Shown piece by piece: positions 8,329 through 15,662 of a DNA stretch of 49,422 bases. The notes under the pieces were generated by a model that was not told the DNA's origin, searched no databases, and saw only the letters and a list, made by a program, of their open reading frames with translations. The stretch is from contig JAFAYQ010000015.1 of assembly GCA_019240215.1 (NCBI GenBank), positions 1-49,422 of the forward strand. Reading direction: 5' to 3'. Each line of letters starts with the position of its first letter. The stretch's first letter is position 1. Position numbers and translations under genes: made by a program. The stretch comes from Actinomycetota bacterium. GTDB lineage: Bacteria; Actinomycetota; Actinomycetes; Streptosporangiales; Streptosporangiaceae.

Positions 8329-8757
8329 TCAGACGTCCGGGACGATGGTGACCGGGCAGTCGGCGTGGTGGGCGACCTGGCTGGTGACCGAGCCGAGCAT
8401 CAGGCGGTTGAAGCCGCCGGTGCCGCGGCGGCCGAGGATCAGCTGGTCGGCGCCCTTGGCCGCCTCCAGCAGCTGCTCGGCGGGCTGGCCGAGCAGGGCC
8501 TTGACGGTCACCGAGGCGGGCTTGGCGTCGAGGGACTTGGTGGCGTTGGCGACCGCCTCTTCGGCCGCCTTCTGAGCCTTGTCGCGCAGCTCGTAGTCCT
8601 GCCCGTAGACCTGGCTGCCGCCCCAGCCACTGGCCACGACGACCTCGACCGTGACCACGGTCAGCGCCTCATTTTTGGCGGCCGCTTCCCGCAGGGCCCA
8701 GGACAGTGCGGCCATGGAGTGACTCGACGCGTCGATGCCTACGACGATTCCGGACAT
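8329..8757 (-). CDS. Universal stress protein (UspA family)
   Basis: The 142-residue single Usp domain begins with GIDASSHSMAALSWALREA and ends with the ATP-binding signature GRRGTGGFNRLMLGSVTSQVAHHADCPVTIV, which matches the G-2x-G-9x-G-(S/T) nucleotide motif of ATP-binding Usp proteins. Such proteins act in the cytoplasm in stress and dormancy responses. A GGGAGA sits 6 bp before the ATG, supporting this start. The gene appears monocistronic, facing the acyl-CoA ligase gene. Confidence 0.92.
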   Translation of the reverse strand: MSGIVVGIDASSHSMAALSWALREAAAKNEALTVVTVEVVVASGWGGSQVYGQDYELRDKAQKAAEEAVANATKSLDAKPASVTVKALLGQPAEQLLEAAKGADQLILGRRGTGGFNRLMLGSVTSQVAHHADCPVTIVPDV

Positions 8758-8856
8758 TTGCTATCTCCCGTGTCGGAGTGGTGATCAGAATCACACGGTA
8801 GAGTGCGGACCGGACAACGATCAAGGTTGGCGCGGCGGGGGACGCTGACGGACCAG

Positions 8857-9729
8857 CTAATCCCAGCTCAGCCGCCCGGTCCCGTTGGCCAGCATCACCC
8901 CGGCCAGCGCGATCGCGCCGCCGGCGAGCTCGAGCGGGCCGGGAATCTGGCCGAGCCAGATCCAGCCGATGAAGACGGCGACGGCCGGCACCAGGTAGAG
9001 CGCGGTGGTGGCGCGGCCGACGTCCATCCGGGCCATGGCGTAGGCCCAGAGGACGAAGCCGACCGCCGAGGGGGCGATGCCGAGGAACACGGCCGCGCCG
9101 ATCGCACCCGCGCGGGCGTGCGCCCCTCCCGGCTGGCTCAGCGCGTGTAGCAGGCTGCCGGTCCACGGGAGGATGAACAGGGTGCCGGCCCACATCGCGT
9201 AGACCGTCACCTCGAAGCCGGTGTAGCGGGCCAGCAGCGGCTTCTGGGCGGTGTGGAAGATCGCCTGGGCCACGGCGGCGGCCAGCACGATGAGGGCGGC
9301 GGCGCCGAACCCGAGGCCGTGGGACACCGCGATCACCGCCGACCCCGTGAACGCGACGACACTGCCGGCCCAGCGGCGCCGGGTGGCCTTTTCGCCCAGG
9401 AACCAGCTGGCCAGCAGGCTGGCGTAGACCGGCGCGGTCGCCACCAGCAGGCTGGCGGTGCCGGCCGGGACCACGCGCTCGCCCGAGTTGAGCAGCAACT
9501 GGTAGGCGGTCATGCCGGCCAGCCCGCACAGCCCGATCAGGGGCAGGTCCCGGGCCCGGGGCCGCCGCACGCCCAGGAACGGCGCGGCCGCCGCCAGGGC
9601 CAGCGACGCCACCGCCAGCCGGGCCACCGACAGGCCGACCGGTCCCAGCACCGGCACCGCCACCGCGATGGCCGGGAACGCGCTGGCCCACAGCACCACC
9701 GTGCCCGCCGCGGCGGCCGCCTGCTTCAC
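8857..9729 (-). CDS. EamA-family (DMT) membrane transporter
   Basis: The 290-residue protein has about ten hydrophobic segments arranged as two EamA repeats, each ending in a conserved helix. In the first repeat PAGTASLLVATAPVYASLLASWFLGEK is typical of drug/metabolite exporters, and the second ends YLVPAVAVFIGWIWLGQIPGP. It is probably an exporter of small metabolites or amino acids. It diverges from a LysR regulator across a 72-bp gap holding a T-N-A type inverted repeat, the classical arrangement for a LysR protein controlling a divergent exporter. A GTG start with a weak upstream GGTGGA was chosen. Confidence 0.88.
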   Translation of the reverse strand: MKQAAAAAGTVVLWASAFPAIAVAVPVLGPVGLSVARLAVASLALAAAAPFLGVRRPRARDLPLIGLCGLAGMTAYQLLLNSGERVVPAGTASLLVATAPVYASLLASWFLGEKATRRRWAGSVVAFTGSAVIAVSHGLGFGAAALIVLAAAVAQAIFHTAQKPLLARYTGFEVTVYAMWAGTLFILPWTGSLLHALSQPGGAHARAGAIGAAVFLGIAPSAVGFVLWAYAMARMDVGRATTALYLVPAVAVFIGWIWLGQIPGPLELAGGAIALAGVMLANGTGRLSWD

Positions 9730-9761
9730 AGGTCCACCCTGCCGCGCGGAGACCCTTTAGA

Positions 9762-9784
9762 TCAATTTATAAAAAGTCGATTGA
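9762..9784. promoter_or_regulatory. Candidate LysR-type binding site
   Basis: TCAAT at 9762-9766 and ATTGA at 9780-9784 form an inverted repeat with a 13-bp AT-rich centre, close to the T-N11-A form of LysR boxes. It is the only AT-rich stretch between the divergent exporter and LysR genes, and the TTATAA at 9767-9772 inside it could serve as a -10 element. Confidence 0.5.
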
Positions 9785-9801
9785 ATGGTAAGTTCCACTT
9801 C

Positions 9802-10731
9802 ATGCTGGACGTGCGGCGACTCCGCGTACTGCACGCCGTCAGCACCTACGGGACGGTGACAGCGGCCGCGAGCGCGCTCGGATACACCGCGCCCGCCGTC
9901 TCCCAGCAGCTGGCGGCGCTCGAACGGGAGGTCGGCCTGGCGCTGACCGAACGGGCGGGCCGCGGCATCACGCTGACGCCGGCCGCCGAGTTGCTGGTCG
10001 CGCACACCGACGCGCTGCTCAACCAGCTCGACGCGGCCGAGGCCGACCTGGCGGCGCTGCGCGACCAGGTGACCGGCCGGGTGGCGCTGGCCGCGTTCCC
10101 GTCGGCGGCGGCGACGGTGGTCGCGGCGGCCTGGGCGGCGCTGTCGGCGGCGGCCCCGCACGTGCGGCTCGGCCTGGAGGAGATGGAGCCGGAGGAGTCG
10201 CTGCCCGCGGTCCGGCAGGGCCAGGCCGACGTGGCGGTGGCGCACGAGTACGACATCTTCCCGCGGCCGCTGGACCCACTGTTCGAGCGGCGCGAGCTGC
10301 TGACCGATCCAGTCCTTCTGGCTCTGCCGGACCGTTGCCCGGGGGGCGGCGAACCGGTGGGGCTGGCGGAGCTCGGGGATTGGCCGTTCCTGGCCCCGCG
10401 GTCGGGTACGGCCTGCGCGGAGATGATCCAGCGAGCCTGCGCCCGGGCCGGGTTCGTGCCCCGGATCGTGGCCCGCGCCACCGACTTCCGGGTGCTGCTG
10501 AGCTTGGTGGCGGCCGGGGCGGGAGTGACGCTGGTGCCGGGGCTGGCCGCGTGGTCGCCACCCGCCGGGGTCCGGCTGGTACGGCCGGCCGAGCCGGTCA
10601 CCCGGCGGATCTTCACGGTCAGCCGCCGCGGCGGGGACCGGGCCCCCGCGGTCCGGGTGGTGCTGGACGCGCTGACGGCGGCGGCCGCTCCGTACAACCC
10701 GACGGCCGCCCGTTCTGACGATACCCCCTAG
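9802..10731 (+). CDS. LysR-family transcriptional regulator
   Basis: The 309-residue protein has an N-terminal winged helix (MLDVRRLRVLHAVSTYGTVT, then AAASALGYTAPAVSQQLAALE) and a C-terminal effector domain. The frame is open several hundred bases further upstream, but only the ATG at 9802 gives a proper LysR N-terminus, and the upstream stretch runs antisense through the exporter gene. The effector domain includes GLEEMEPEESLPAVRQGQADVAV and LVAAGAGVTLVPGL. It probably controls the divergent EamA exporter. Its TAG stop codon lies inside the palindrome that overlaps the next gene's start. Confidence 0.92.
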   Translation: MLDVRRLRVLHAVSTYGTVTAAASALGYTAPAVSQQLAALEREVGLALTERAGRGITLTPAAELLVAHTDALLNQLDAAEADLAALRDQVTGRVALAAFPSAAATVVAAAWAALSAAAPHVRLGLEEMEPEESLPAVRQGQADVAVAHEYDIFPRPLDPLFERRELLTDPVLLALPDRCPGGGEPVGLAELGDWPFLAPRSGTACAEMIQRACARAGFVPRIVARATDFRVLLSLVAAGAGVTLVPGLAAWSPPAGVRLVRPAEPVTRRIFTVSRRGGDRAPAVRVVLDALTAAAAPYNPTAARSDDTP

Positions 10732-10737
10732 GGGTAT
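10721..10737. promoter_or_regulatory. CsoR-like operator palindrome
   Basis: ATACCCCCTAGGGGTAT is an inverted repeat with C/G tracts in the ATACCCC...GGGGTAT pattern described for copper-sensing CsoR repressors. It overlaps the stop codon of the LysR gene (10729-10731) and the first ATG of the permease gene (10736). Family assignment rests on the pattern alone. No csoR gene is in the window. Confidence 0.6.
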
Positions 10738-11941
10738 GATGACCGCCATGCACGCCATCATCCACGCGCTGTCCATCGCCGGCTCCATGACCTGGGAGAT
10801 CGCCTGGGCGCTGATCCTCGGGTTCGCGCTCTCGGCCGTGGTCCAGGCGGTGGTACGGCGGTCGACGATCGTCCGGCTGCTGGGTGACGACCGGCCACGG
10901 ACGCTGGCGGTGGCGGCCGGGCTGGGGGCGGCCTCGTCCTCGTGCTCCTACGCGGCGGTCGCGCTGGCCCGGTCGCTGTTCCGCAAGGGCGCCAGCTTCA
11001 CCGCGGCGATGGCGTTCGAGATCGCCTCGACCAACCTGGTCATCGAGCTCGGGGTGATCCTCGCGCTGCTGATGGGCTGGCAGTTCACGCTGGCCGAGTT
11101 CGTCGGCGGGCCGATCATGATCGTGGTGCTGGCGGTCGGCTTCCGGCTGTTCCTGCGGGAGAAGCTGCTGCGCACGGCCCGCCAGCAGGCCGACCGGGCG
11201 GTGGCCGGCTCGATGGAAGGCCACGCCGCGATGGACATGTCGGTGGGCGGCGACGGCTCGTTCGGGCGGCGGCTGCTGTCGCGCGACGGCTACACCGCGG
11301 TCGCCCACGTGTTCGTGATGGAGTGGGCGGCGATCCTGCGCGACCTGATCATCGGCCTGCTGGCGGCGGGCGCGATCGCCGCCTGGGTACCGGACTCGTT
11401 CTGGCGGGCGTTCTTCATCGCCGGGCACCCGCTGGCGTCCAAGATCTGGGGGCCGCTGATCGGGCCGGTGGTGGCGATCGTGTCGTTCGTCTGCTCGATC
11501 GGCAACGTGCCGCTGGCGGTGGTGCTGTGGAAGGGCGGGATCAGCTTCGGCGGGGTGGTCGCGTTCATCTTCGCCGACCTGATCATCCTGCCGATCCTCA
11601 ACATCTACCGGAAGTACTACGGGGCCAGGATGGCCGCGTTCATCCTGGCCAGTTTCTACGCCACGATGGTGATCGCCGGGTACGTCGTCGAGCTGGTGTT
11701 CGGCGGGCTCGGGCTGGTACCCAGCCGGGCCATCGCCAGCATCCCCGACCAGGGCATCAGCTGGGACTACACGACGTGGCTGAACATCGTGTTCGGGCTG
11801 GTGGCGGTGGCGCTGCTGGTGCGGTTCTTCCGTTCGGGGGGTACGCCGATGCTGCGGATGATGAACGGCCCGGCCGATTCAACCGAAAGCCATTCCCATT
11901 CGTCACAAGGGCATGAACACCACGCGCAGCACGGGGCTTAG
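10736..11941 (+). CDS. Permease of the DUF318/ArsP-like family, probable metal exporter
   Basis: The 401-residue protein has about eight to nine membrane segments in two repeats. Each repeat carries the small-residue/cysteine motif typical of this family: GAASSSCSYAAVALARSLF near residue 65 and SFVCSIGNVPLAVVLWKGG near residue 255. A charged loop of about 60 residues lies between. The C-terminus is His-rich (SHSHSSQGHEHHAQHGA), suggesting metal binding. Relatives export arsenicals or act in copper/zinc handling. With the CsoR-like palindrome over its start, copper-responsive efflux is the best guess. ATGs at 10736, 10739 and 10748 are all possible starts, and 10748 would clear the operator. 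Confidence 0.85.
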   Translation: MMTAMHAIIHALSIAGSMTWEIAWALILGFALSAVVQAVVRRSTIVRLLGDDRPRTLAVAAGLGAASSSCSYAAVALARSLFRKGASFTAAMAFEIASTNLVIELGVILALLMGWQFTLAEFVGGPIMIVVLAVGFRLFLREKLLRTARQQADRAVAGSMEGHAAMDMSVGGDGSFGRRLLSRDGYTAVAHVFVMEWAAILRDLIIGLLAAGAIAAWVPDSFWRAFFIAGHPLASKIWGPLIGPVVAIVSFVCSIGNVPLAVVLWKGGISFGGVVAFIFADLIILPILNIYRKYYGARMAAFILASFYATMVIAGYVVELVFGGLGLVPSRAIASIPDQGISWDYTTWLNIVFGLVAVALLVRFFRSGGTPMLRMMNGPADSTESHSHSSQGHEHHAQHGA

Positions 11942-12851
11942 GGGCGGGCGCCGGTTCACGGCCGGGGCGGCCGTCGCCGGCCTGGCCGTGGGGCTGGCGG
12001 TGACCGCCGGGGTGACCGGGGTGGCCGGGTGCAGTTCGGGGGCGCCGCCGGCGGCACCAGCGGCACCGGCGCCGCCCGTCGCGCCCCAGCTGCGGGCCGC
12101 CCTGCAGCGCTGGTCGGCGTTCCCGGCCACCGCCGCGGTCCGGCCGCTGGTACTGGTCGAGGAACTGGACCTCAACGAGCCGGCGGCGTTCCCGTCGGGG
12201 GCCGACCAGCACGCCTACGACGACGGCGCGATCACCATGCCCCGCTCGTGGCCGGCCGGGCCGGGCCAGGCGGCGGGCCTCCCGCTGATCAGCGCGGCCC
12301 GCGCCGCGGCCCGGCTCACGACCACCGCGACGCCGACCCCGTCGCCGTCTTCGCCTTCGGGGTCGCCGGGCACCCGGCTGATCGTCACCCGGGTCGAGCT
12401 CGGCACCGCCGTGTTCAGCACCGACCGGGGCCAGCAGGCCCTGCCGGCCTGGCGGTTCAGCTTCCGCGGGGCCACCGGGACCGCGGACGTGCTGGCGGTG
12501 GCCACGGCCAGCCGGTTCTGGCCGGCCGGCCTGCGCCCGCTGCCGCCCCGCGAAGACGCGACCGAGCGGGGACGGAGCACGCGGACGCTGATGCTGACCA
12601 CCAGCGGCGAGCCGGCCGGAACCGGGCCGTGCCAGGCCACCTACACGGTCCGGCAGGCCAGCTCCGCCCACGCGGTCGCCCTGTACGTGGTGGAGACCCC
12701 GCACGGGGGCGGTTCCGGGGTCTGCGCGGCCAGCGCCGCCCAGGTCACGCTGACGGTGACGCTGCCCGCCCCGCTCGGGAACCGGGTGCTGGTCGACGCG
12801 CTGACGTTCGCGCCGATCCCGGTCACCCAGTCACTGGTCAGCTCGTCCTGA
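11913..12851 (+). CDS. Secreted lipoprotein of unknown function
   Basis: The 312-residue product has an Arg-rich N-terminus, a hydrophobic segment (about 17-38) and a lipobox ending VAGC at Cys40, so it should be lipid-anchored on the outer face of the membrane. A Pro/Ala linker follows, then a mostly beta-like, Thr/Ser/Pro-rich region with no recognised domain and four further cysteines that could form disulfides. It overlaps the 3' end of the permease gene by 29 bp and has AAGG before its ATG, so it is co-transcribed and may be part of the same metal response. Confidence 0.8.
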   Translation: MNTTRSTGLRGGRRFTAGAAVAGLAVGLAVTAGVTGVAGCSSGAPPAAPAAPAPPVAPQLRAALQRWSAFPATAAVRPLVLVEELDLNEPAAFPSGADQHAYDDGAITMPRSWPAGPGQAAGLPLISAARAAARLTTTATPTPSPSSPSGSPGTRLIVTRVELGTAVFSTDRGQQALPAWRFSFRGATGTADVLAVATASRFWPAGLRPLPPREDATERGRSTRTLMLTTSGEPAGTGPCQATYTVRQASSAHAVALYVVETPHGGGSGVCAASAAQVTLTVTLPAPLGNRVLVDALTFAPIPVTQSLVSSS

Positions 12852-12925
12852 CCGGGCTGCGCTCGCTACCGGGCGGCAACCGGACGACAACCCGGGCTGC
12901 TACGGCCGCTGTCAAAGCTCGGGTC

Positions 12926-13357
12926 ATGGAAAACATACGGAGCAATGGTCCCGGCCGGATTCTCGTCATCGAGCGTGACCTCGCGGTCTCGCGCTTCGTC
13001 GAGTTTGTCCTGGGCAATTTGGAAGCGTTCGACGTCTCGGCGGAAACCGAGCCGGAGCTGGCGCTGCGCCGGATCAAGGACGAGCTGTGGGATCTGATCC
13101 TGGTGGACTTCGAGCTGCCCGGCGCCGCTGAGCAGACGGGGGCGGCCGCGCTGGAGCTGCTGGCGGCCATCCGGGCGATCAAGCCGCGGCTGCCGGTCGC
13201 GATGATGACCGCGTTCCCGGTCGCCGGCGCCACCGGCGACCAGCTGCACGCGGCCGACGGCCACGTGACCAAGCCGATCATCCCGTCGCACGTGATCGGG
13301 CTGGCCACTAATTTGATTCAGCACTCGCGGAGCGCGCACGACCGCGCCAGCGACTGA
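12926..13357 (+). CDS. Single-domain response regulator
   Basis: The 143-residue protein is a receiver domain alone. The phosphoacceptor is Asp61 in LILVDFELPG, the conserved Thr is Thr95 in VAMMTAF, the conserved Lys is Lys116 in VTKPI, and acidic residues near position 16-18 (IERD) would bind magnesium. There is no output domain and no histidine kinase gene nearby, so it probably works by protein contact. The ATG at 12926 follows a 74-bp gap after the lipoprotein gene, and longer upstream open frame is out of register with any gene. It faces the pyrophosphatase gene tail to tail with 3 bp between. Confidence 0.85.
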   Translation: MENIRSNGPGRILVIERDLAVSRFVEFVLGNLEAFDVSAETEPELALRRIKDELWDLILVDFELPGAAEQTGAAALELLAAIRAIKPRLPVAMMTAFPVAGATGDQLHAADGHVTKPIIPSHVIGLATNLIQHSRSAHDRASD

Positions 13358-13360
13358 CGC

Positions 13361-13915
13361 TCAGTCCGCCCCGGCTTCGGCGCCGGCGCCCTCGGCGGCG
13401 CGGGCGAACGACTCGGCGATGATCCGTTCCGCCTCGGCCCGGTCCTGCCAGCCCCGGACGTCGGTGCCCTTGTCCCGCTCGAGCTCCTTGTAGACGTCGA
13501 AGAAGTGGCCGATCTCCGCGGTCACGTGCTCCGGTACGTCGCCCAGATCCTGGTAGGCGGCGTAGCGGGGATCGTGAGCGGGGACGGCGAGGATCTTGGC
13601 GTCCGGGCCCTGCTCGTCGGTCATCCAGAACACGCCGATCGGCCGGACCGTGATCTCGCAGCCCGGGAACGTCGGTTCGTCGAGGATGACCATGACGTCC
13701 AGCGGATCGTTGTCCTCGGCCAGCGTGTCGGGGATGAACCCGTAGTCGTGCGGATACCGGGTCGAGGTGAACAGCATCCGGTCCAGCCGGATCGCGTTGA
13801 TGGCCGGGTCCCACTCGTACTTGTTCCGCGATCCCTGCGGAACCTCGACGATCATGAGGAACTCGCTCGTCCCCTGGCCCTCGCCGCTCCCCCGGCCCTC
13901 GCCGCCCTCGGTCAT
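13361..13915 (-). CDS. ppa: Inorganic pyrophosphatase (family I)
   Basis: The 184-residue protein hydrolyses pyrophosphate to drive biosynthesis. The core shows EVPQGSRNKYEWD, YPHDYGFIPDTLAEDNDPLD with the catalytic metal-binding Asp68, Asp70 and Asp73, then VRPIGVFWMTDEQGPDAKIL, and HFFDVYKELE near the end. All are family I hallmarks. The ATG at 13913-13915 overlaps the upstream stop (ATGA) and gives a 20-residue Gly/Glu-rich leader. An internal ATG at 13853-13855 (MIVEVPQG) matches the usual family start better and is the alternative. The tail is Ala/Glu-rich. Confidence 0.92.
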   Translation of the reverse strand: MTEGGEGRGSGEGQGTSEFLMIVEVPQGSRNKYEWDPAINAIRLDRMLFTSTRYPHDYGFIPDTLAEDNDPLDVMVILDEPTFPGCEITVRPIGVFWMTDEQGPDAKILAVPAHDPRYAAYQDLGDVPEHVTAEIGHFFDVYKELERDKGTDVRGWQDRAEAERIIAESFARAAEGAGAEAGAD

Positions 13916-14277
13916 GGCGCGGCGATGACCTTGGCGGTCTTGCCGAGGACCTTGGCCAGGGCCCGCTCGACCTCGGCCGCCAGCTCCGGATCGGGAGAGG
14001 CCGGGATCAGTTCCCCGGACGGGCGAGCGGCGGGGATCGCGCCGGTCAGCCGGATGAGGCCGCAGTCGCGGCACTCCACCTCGTCCAGCCGCCGCACCAG
14101 GTGAGCGCTGCCGCACCGGCCGCAGCGGTCCAGGTCCGCCGTCCAGTCCCGCTGCCCCTGGCAGCTGGGGCAGACGAGGATTTGGTGATCGTTCAGCAGC
14201 CCCCGCCCCCAGGGGCTCGGCCCCTGGTCCGGGTCGACCTGCCGGATACCGCAGTGGAAGCAGGGCATCCCCGCCAT
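13912..14277 (-). CDS. Zinc-ribbon protein
   Basis: The 121-residue protein has four CxxC knuckles: Cys6/Cys9, Cys36/Cys39, Cys52/Cys55 and Cys69/Cys72, enough for two zinc ribbons. An Ala/Glu-rich helix follows (DPELAAEVERALAKVLGKTAK). I do not recognise a named family, and a role in nucleic-acid or protein binding is only a guess from the fold. It is co-transcribed with the downstream pyrophosphatase through a 4-bp overlap. The ATG at 14275-14277 has GGAG three bases upstream. The ATG at 14266-14268 (MPCFHCG) is the alternative. Confidence 0.75.
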   Translation of the reverse strand: MAGMPCFHCGIRQVDPDQGPSPWGRGLLNDHQILVCPSCQGQRDWTADLDRCGRCGSAHLVRRLDEVECRDCGLIRLTGAIPAARPSGELIPASPDPELAAEVERALAKVLGKTAKVIAAP

Positions 14278-14320
14278 CGACTCCAATCCTGCCGTGCACC
14301 CGCCCGCGCGGGCGGGCACG

Positions 14321-14782
14321 TCAGTCAAGCGCCGCGAGCGCCTTCTGGTACTCGCTGATGTCTCGCGCCTGCGGGATCGGGTTGACGACCTTCCACCGCA
14401 CGACACCGGACTTGTCGATGATGAAGGTGCCCCGCGTGGACAGCCCCCGGTCATCGTCGAAGACACCATAAGACCTGGCCACATCGCCGTGCGGCCAGAA
14501 ATCCGACAGCAATTCGAAATTGAAACCTTCGGCCTCGGCCCAGGCCCGGTGCGTGAACATCGAGTCCACCGAAACCGTCAGCATCTCCACGTCATCCCGG
14601 GTGATCTCCGGGAAGTCATCGCGGATTGCGCACAGCTCACCGCTGCACACACCGCTGAACGCCAGCGGATAGAAGACCAGCACAACGTTCTTCGAGCCGC
14701 GGAATTCCGACAGCTTGACCGGAGTGCCATGCTGGTCGGTCAGCTCGAAGTCAGGTGCCTGCTCGCCGATCTCAACCGCCAT
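14321..14782 (-). CDS. ahpE: Peroxiredoxin, AhpE/BCP-like
   Basis: The 153-residue thioredoxin-fold peroxidase closely resembles actinobacterial AhpE. It shows GEQAPDFELTDQHGTPV, then VVLVFYPLAFSGVC with the peroxidatic Cys46 in P-x3-(T/S)-xx-C, FELLSDFWPHGDVARSYGVF, and GTFIIDKSGVVRW. Unlike one-cysteine AhpE, a second cysteine lies five residues on (Cys51), as in atypical two-cysteine BCP/PrxQ enzymes, so it may form an intramolecular disulfide. It reduces hydroperoxides in the cytoplasm. GAGAGGA eight bases before the ATG at 14780-14782 fixes this start over a longer upstream frame. Confidence 0.9.
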   Translation of the reverse strand: MAVEIGEQAPDFELTDQHGTPVKLSEFRGSKNVVLVFYPLAFSGVCSGELCAIRDDFPEITRDDVEMLTVSVDSMFTHRAWAEAEGFNFELLSDFWPHGDVARSYGVFDDDRGLSTRGTFIIDKSGVVRWKVVNPIPQARDISEYQKALAALD

Positions 14783-14873
14783 GCCTGGGGTCCTCTCCCT
14801 AGTGGATGCCTGGCCGCGCCGCAGCCAATGCTGCATACGCGGCCAAGTCTGCCACTACCGGGACAGTGGTGCC

Positions 14874-15302
14874 TCAGCGGCGGGCGCGCGGCGCCACCAG
14901 CCGGGAACCCGACCAGTCGCGGGCGGCGCTGATGCTCGACGTCTGGGACAGGCCCGCGGTCGGAGCCGCCTCGCCGATGTCACTCGGCTCGACATGCCCG
15001 TCCCGGCCCGCCTTCGGTGTCAGCAGCCAGATATATCCCCCGTCGGTGAGCGGTGTCAGCGCGTCGACCAAGGCGTCAACCAGGTCTCCGTCCTCGTCCC
15101 GCCACCACAGCAGGACGACGTCGACCACGTCGTCGTATTCCTCGCCAACCAGCTCCACACCGTCCACATCGCCGATCGCGTCGCGCAGATCCTCGTCGCA
15201 ATCGTCGTCATAACCAATTTCCTGCACCACCTGGCCCGGCTTGATACCGAGCCGTTCGGCCTGGCCGCGTTGATCCTGGGCCTGGCCCGCGGTCGCGCTC
15301 AC
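14874..15302 (-). CDS. DUF3052 family protein
   Basis: The 142-residue acidic protein matches the actinobacterial DUF3052 family: a central block ERLGIKPGQVVQEIGYDDDC, a very acidic stretch around YDDVVDVVLLWWRDEDGDL, and TDGGYIWLLTPKAGRDGHVE. The function is unknown. The family is commonly found beside aceE, as here. GGAGGA six bases before the GTG at 15300-15302 shows this start is right, although the frame is open ten codons further. It diverges from aceE. Confidence 0.87.
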   Translation of the reverse strand: MSATAGQAQDQRGQAERLGIKPGQVVQEIGYDDDCDEDLRDAIGDVDGVELVGEEYDDVVDVVLLWWRDEDGDLVDALVDALTPLTDGGYIWLLTPKAGRDGHVEPSDIGEAAPTAGLSQTSSISAARDWSGSRLVAPRARR

Positions 15303-15662
15303 TGACGTCCTCCTGCACCCTCCCCGCGCCATCGCTCCCTTGGCCGGCCCGTGGATCCACGGCCCCTTACCGTGGTCCCGTGCCGGGGCGATGACCGCGT
15401 CAGCACTACTTGTTGGGACAGTTCACACGCCGATCGCCCGGTGCGCAAGTGCCAATCGCCGCTACGGGCCAATCTGCTGTCACAATTTGCGTCAGATTCG
15501 CGCCAGACCGCCCCTCAACCGGTTGCGGACGACCCACGCCGGGGCGCGGTTACCCTGCAGTAGAGATGCATTCGTCGACCAAACGCAGGACGATTGGTCT
15601 GGACATCATCGATACAACGCGGCGGACAGCCGCCCTGAACTAGCGGAAGGCGAGGCTACCCC
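15303..15662. promoter_or_regulatory. Intergenic promoter region upstream of aceE
   Basis: This 360-bp gap separates the divergent DUF3052 and aceE genes. It is less GC-rich than the surroundings (for example CACAATTTGCGTCAGATT near 15480-15500). A TACCCT at 15550-15555 could be a -10 box for aceE, about 110 bp before its start, leaving a long 5' leader. No gene or convincing RNA structure is visible. Confidence 0.45.

Noticed and set aside
9253..9801. A 5' extension of the LysR gene frame
   Set aside because: It runs antisense through the EamA gene and translates to His/Gln/Arg-rich sequence; the real LysR N-terminus begins at 9802.
13916..14299. Fusion of the pyrophosphatase with an upstream domain in one frame
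   Set aside because: The upstream part is a shifted reading of the zinc-ribbon gene; ATGA coupling explains the overlap.
15303..15662. Riboswitch or small RNA in the aceE leader
   Set aside because: No consistent stem set or known motif could be traced by eye; only a possible distant promoter remains.
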